A stretch of 23,543 nucleotides of DNA from Clostridiales bacterium (GTDB taxonomy: Bacteria > Bacillota > Clostridia > Monoglobales > Monoglobaceae). Position 1 is the stretch's first letter. Each line of letters starts with the position of its first letter. The stretch is from positions 1 through 23,543 of the forward strand of contig JAHZIG010000034.1 in assembly GCA_019419865.1 (NCBI GenBank), in the 5' to 3' direction. A program made the translations under genes and the position numbers. This document shows positions 21,061-23,543 of the stretch, one piece after another. The notes beneath the pieces are model-generated. The model had not been told where the DNA came from. It worked only from the letters and a program-made list of their open reading frames with translations, and did not search any database.

Positions 21061-22117
21061 ATTATATACGAAAGCTAAGATACTCGAACGGCTTTTGCTC
21101 GATCTGCCTGAGTATTGGGATAAATCAACGGGATCAATTTTTAACGATGAGATGGCGTCAATCGCCATAGAGTTTGAAAACGCATATTCAAAGATAACAT
21201 CCGAATTCCAGCGGGGACGTATCGCATACGCTACAGGTGAAGACCTTGACTTACTGTTAAGCGACTACGGTTTTTATCGTAAAGGAAAGACGAAAGCCTC
21301 CGGAGATGTAATATTTACGGGAAAGCCGGGCGCGGCGATCGATTTCGGCGCGCTGGTATCAAACGGAGTATATACGTATTCCACTACGGAGAGCGCCGTT
21401 GTAGGCGAAGACGGAACCGTAACAGTCAGCGTCGAATGCGCCATTTACGGAGAAAACGGAAATACGAACATTGATACCATAAAAATAATACCGATTTCAA
21501 TAGCCGATATATACTCTGTAAATAACGACGAAGCTATCCGCGGAGGTTCCGACGATGAGACGGATTCGCAATTCAGACAACGGTTTTACGACCAGTATAA
21601 GAATCTTGCCGCTTCCGGAAATCCGGCTGAATATGAAAAATGGGCGATGGAAGTCGACGGCGTAGGATATGCGAAATGTATACCTATCTGGAACGGTCCC
21701 GGTACGGTAAAGGTCGTTATATCGGATCTGAACAACCGACCCGTGACGGATCTATGCGACGTCGTATATCAGCATATTGCGTCTAAATATCCGATCGGCG
21801 CCGACTTGACTGTTGAGAGCGTTGCTGAAATAAGGGCGACCGTTTACATTGAAGGACTGGAGATCGACGCTTCTTTCAGCGAAGATAACGTAAAGCAAGA
21901 CATAATCAAAAATATAGAAGAGTATTTTTGCGGACTATCTATGCTCGGAGACACCATCTCATATTTTAACATTACTAAATGTATTATGATGTCGTCGGGC
22001 GTGATAAATTGTACTGATATTTACTTTGAAATAAACGGAGAAAGCTATAAGGTCAATTATCAGCTCCCCGAATATACGGTTGCAACAATTGCAGAACTGG
22101 AGGTATACAATGATTGA
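21050..22117 (+). CDS. xkdT: Baseplate J-like wedge protein (XkdT)
   Basis: 355 residues from a TTG start; AGGAGGGG (21034-21041) lies 8 bases upstream. A longer frame from an ATG at 21032 would place this ribosome binding site inside its own first codons, so TTG is preferred. Baseplate_J landmarks: DKSTGSIFNDEMASIAIEFE, GEDLDLLLSDYGFYRK, ASGDVIFTG, AIYGENGNTNIDTIKIIP, IRGGSDDETDSQFRQRFYDQ, SGNPAEYEKWAMEVDGVGYA and a C-terminal β domain. It forms the wedge dimer around the hub that transmits the signal for sheath contraction. Length is normal for XkdT. Confidence 0.94.
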   Translation: MASELYTKAKILERLLLDLPEYWDKSTGSIFNDEMASIAIEFENAYSKITSEFQRGRIAYATGEDLDLLLSDYGFYRKGKTKASGDVIFTGKPGAAIDFGALVSNGVYTYSTTESAVVGEDGTVTVSVECAIYGENGNTNIDTIKIIPISIADIYSVNNDEAIRGGSDDETDSQFRQRFYDQYKNLAASGNPAEYEKWAMEVDGVGYAKCIPIWNGPGTVKVVISDLNNRPVTDLCDVVYQHIASKYPIGADLTVESVAEIRATVYIEGLEIDASFSEDNVKQDIIKNIEEYFCGLSMLGDTISYFNITKCIMMSSGVINCTDIYFEINGESYKVNYQLPEYTVATIAELEVYND

Positions 22118-22706
22118 TTTAATAAAATATCTTCCGATATACGAGCGCGAGTCTGTAATTGAACAAGCAAAAATGCAAGCGGTATATAACGAGTTCAAAA
22201 GGCTGGTCGCTTATAAAGAGAGTTTGTTAAAAGAGATGTATATCTCTACTTCTGAAGAGTATTTGTTTGAATGGGAGCAAATTCTCGGGCTTCCTACGGT
22301 CGAATTTGAATGCGATGAGCAAGACCCGGACTATAACGCGAAATACGAACAGTATCTTACATCCCGCCGAAACAGCATACAAGCCCGTCTCAGGGGATAC
22401 GGAACGGTCACCAAAGAACTCATTGAAAGGATTTGTAACAGCTACTGGGACGGTCAGGTAGAAGTAATATGTATCTACAGTGAATATACGGTACAGATCA
22501 ACTTTGAAAATAAGCCCGGGATCCCTGCTTTTCTCAATGAGATATTGGAGAGGGTGCGCGAGATACTTCCGGCTCATTTAGCGCTCGAAAATATATACAG
22601 ACCGCGTACATGGCAGGAAGTCAAGGACGGAACTGCAACGTGGGCGGATCTATTATCTCATACATGGCAGGATATATACGATAAGGAGGATGTGTTTAAT
22701 GGCTGA
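22110..22706 (+). CDS. xkdU: XkdU/YmfQ-like baseplate protein (DUF2313)
   Basis: 198 residues from ATG 22110, with CTGGAGGT upstream; an in-frame extension of 10 codons lies wholly within the XkdT end. Pattern: IDLIKYLPIYERESVIEQAKMQA, EEYLFEWEQILGLP, SRRNSIQARLRGYGTVTKELIE (the R-R-x-x-I-x-A-x-x-R-G-x-G motif), VQINFENKP, and ILPAHLALENIYRPRTW at the end, where P-A-H-L-x-x is diagnostic of the family. It links wedges to tail fibres, like Mu gp48. The overlap of 8 bases with XkdT indicates coupling. Confidence 0.92.
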   Translation: MIDLIKYLPIYERESVIEQAKMQAVYNEFKRLVAYKESLLKEMYISTSEEYLFEWEQILGLPTVEFECDEQDPDYNAKYEQYLTSRRNSIQARLRGYGTVTKELIERICNSYWDGQVEVICIYSEYTVQINFENKPGIPAFLNEILERVREILPAHLALENIYRPRTWQEVKDGTATWADLLSHTWQDIYDKEDVFNG

Positions 22707-23130
22707 AACAATTAATTATAAATTAAAAATACCAACGCTGTCAGACCCATCCGATATTACTGTAATAAGCGAAGCGATAAAACAGATCGATCAGATCCTC
22801 TATAAGCTCCAATCCCGAACCAACGTAGAAGTCGTATACCGCGACGAGACGGGGTCGGGCGAGGCCAATACTTTGTGCTTCATAATCGACGAAGATAAGC
22901 CGGATAGCCCGGAAAGTCCGGAAGAGATAAACGCGGTCGCTTTCGATAACGTGGCGTTCGCCGAAGAAGCGCCGATAGACGGGAAAACAGAGAATTACTT
23001 CGAGGTCTCCGGCGGCTCCGAGGGCGCGAGCGGCGACGCGGGGAAAAAGATAGTTATGCAAAACGGTAAACTCACGGTTCTTGACGAGCCCGATGAGGAT
23101 ACCGTTTTTTTATTCGACGAAGAAAATTAA
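22699..23130 (+). CDS. Tail-tip or fibre-attachment protein, acidic
   Basis: 143 residues from ATG 22699 with AAGGAGG 9 bases upstream; an ATG nine bases earlier overlaps that site. N-terminal NYKLKIPTLSDPSDITVISEAIKQID resembles the baseplate-binding start of Firmicutes phage tail fibre proteins. The rest is strongly acidic, with a DKPDSPESPEE patch, a glycine/serine stretch GGSEGASGDAG and a final strand-like KIVMQNGKLTVLDEP. Position right after XkdU is where fibre genes begin. It may be an adaptor between baseplate and the longer fibre that follows. Function is inferred from context; no receptor-binding fold is recognised. Confidence 0.7.
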   Translation: MAETINYKLKIPTLSDPSDITVISEAIKQIDQILYKLQSRTNVEVVYRDETGSGEANTLCFIIDEDKPDSPESPEEINAVAFDNVAFAEEAPIDGKTENYFEVSGGSEGASGDAGKKIVMQNGKLTVLDEPDEDTVFLFDEEN

Positions 23131-23173
23131 ATTAAAATAAATCAATTATGCCAAGAAAGGATGTTATAAGATC

Positions 23174-23543
23174 ATGGCAAACGAAAGAGTTATAACCAAA
23201 AGAAACACCGGCACGGCTGAGAGCCCCGTATGGGAGAGCTATTTTATCCAGACCTTAGCCGAGTGCATCAAGATGGACGAGTCGGGAACCAAGAACATCA
23301 AAGAGTATGTGGACGAGACTGTGGCCGATTTGGTCAACAACGCGCCGGAAGCTTACGATACGCTTAAGGAACTGGCCGACGCTATCGTGGAAAACGAGGG
23401 CGTCGTAGAGGCGCTGAACGCGGCCATAACCAACAAGGCCAATAAGTCCGAGGTCGTATACACCAATTCAACGCCTACGGTACAGGCTCACGGCGGCATA
23501 GCGGCGGGGTCTACATTCGATAACGTATCCATAACCGATATGC
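23174..23543 (+). CDS. Tail fibre protein, N-terminal part (runs off window)
   Basis: 123 codons and one base are present, starting at an ATG preceded by AAAGGATG (11 bases upstream). N-terminal MANERVITKRNTGTAESPVW, then a helical DTLKELADAIVENEGVVEAL with NKANK (the typical coiled-coil start of fibre proteins), followed by HGGIAAGSTFDNVSITDM. G-G-I-x-x-G-x-T-F-D-x-x-S-I-x-D-M is a recurring element of Firmicutes phage fibre/needle proteins. The 43 bases before the gene hold nothing notable. The end lies outside the window. Confidence 0.82.
   Translation, partial: MANERVITKRNTGTAESPVWESYFIQTLAECIKMDESGTKNIKEYVDETVADLVNNAPEAYDTLKELADAIVENEGVVEALNAAITNKANKSEVVYTNSTPTVQAHGGIAAGSTFDNVSITDM

Overview
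This window is a stretch of a tailed-phage genome, either a virion genome or an integrated prophage; the sequence cannot say which. It appears to infect a Clostridia-like Firmicute. The evidence is an HK97-type packaging and head module joined to a PBSX/Xkd-type contractile tail, strong AGGAGG-type ribosome binding sites, several TTG/GTG starts, heavy use of ATA for isoleucine, and an ArpU/sigma-like late regulator. No rRNA, tRNA, CRISPR array or insertion sequence was seen.

Layout. 1-1467: four short, overlapping early/middle phage genes (one cysteine-rich, one membrane protein, two of unknown function). 1478-2130: an inverted-repeat element, then the ArpU/sigma-like regulator gene, whose 3' end carries tandem 10-bp repeats, and a promoter-like stretch with a weak hairpin. 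2150-2662: the only minus-strand block. It has one consensus promoter with a palindrome filling its spacer, two micropeptide genes (30 and 27 residues, each with one hydrophobic segment) and an Xre-type repressor gene ending in a terminator that contains its stop codon. 2727-3432: a 58-residue Cys4 mini-protein overlapping a compact tyrosine recombinase with only the catalytic domain. 3433-4080: non-coding palindromic and repeated DNA around an HNH endonuclease gene, a likely home for cos/terminase sites. 4081-11377: packaging and head (gp6-like connector placed before terS, terS, terL, portal, ClpP-like protease, capsid, adaptor, gp10-like, tail terminator). 11377-22706: contractile tail and baseplate in canonical Xkd order (sheath, tube, frameshifted chaperone, tape measure, XkdP-like, XkdQ hub, XkdR, XkdS, XkdT, XkdU). 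22699-23543: tail-tip/fibre genes, the last cut by the window end.

How it works together: the ArpU-like protein probably turns on the long plus-strand late transcript. TerS, TerL and HNH cut and package DNA through the portal into an HK97 shell matured by the S14 protease. Adaptors close the head and join it to a sheath-tube tail of tape-measure-set length. The baseplate is assembled from XkdP-U proteins.

The most notable points are: (a) the 849-residue baseplate hub, which carries two different peptidoglycan hydrolase domains and a third putative domain ahead of the XkdQ hub fold; (b) the XkdP homologue with two SLH-like repeats where LysM is usual; (c) the minus-strand micropeptide/repressor cassette, possibly with an antisense RNA; (d) a capsid with an added C-terminal HeH/SAP-like domain; and (e) an A_AAA_AAC frameshift site in the tail chaperone gene.
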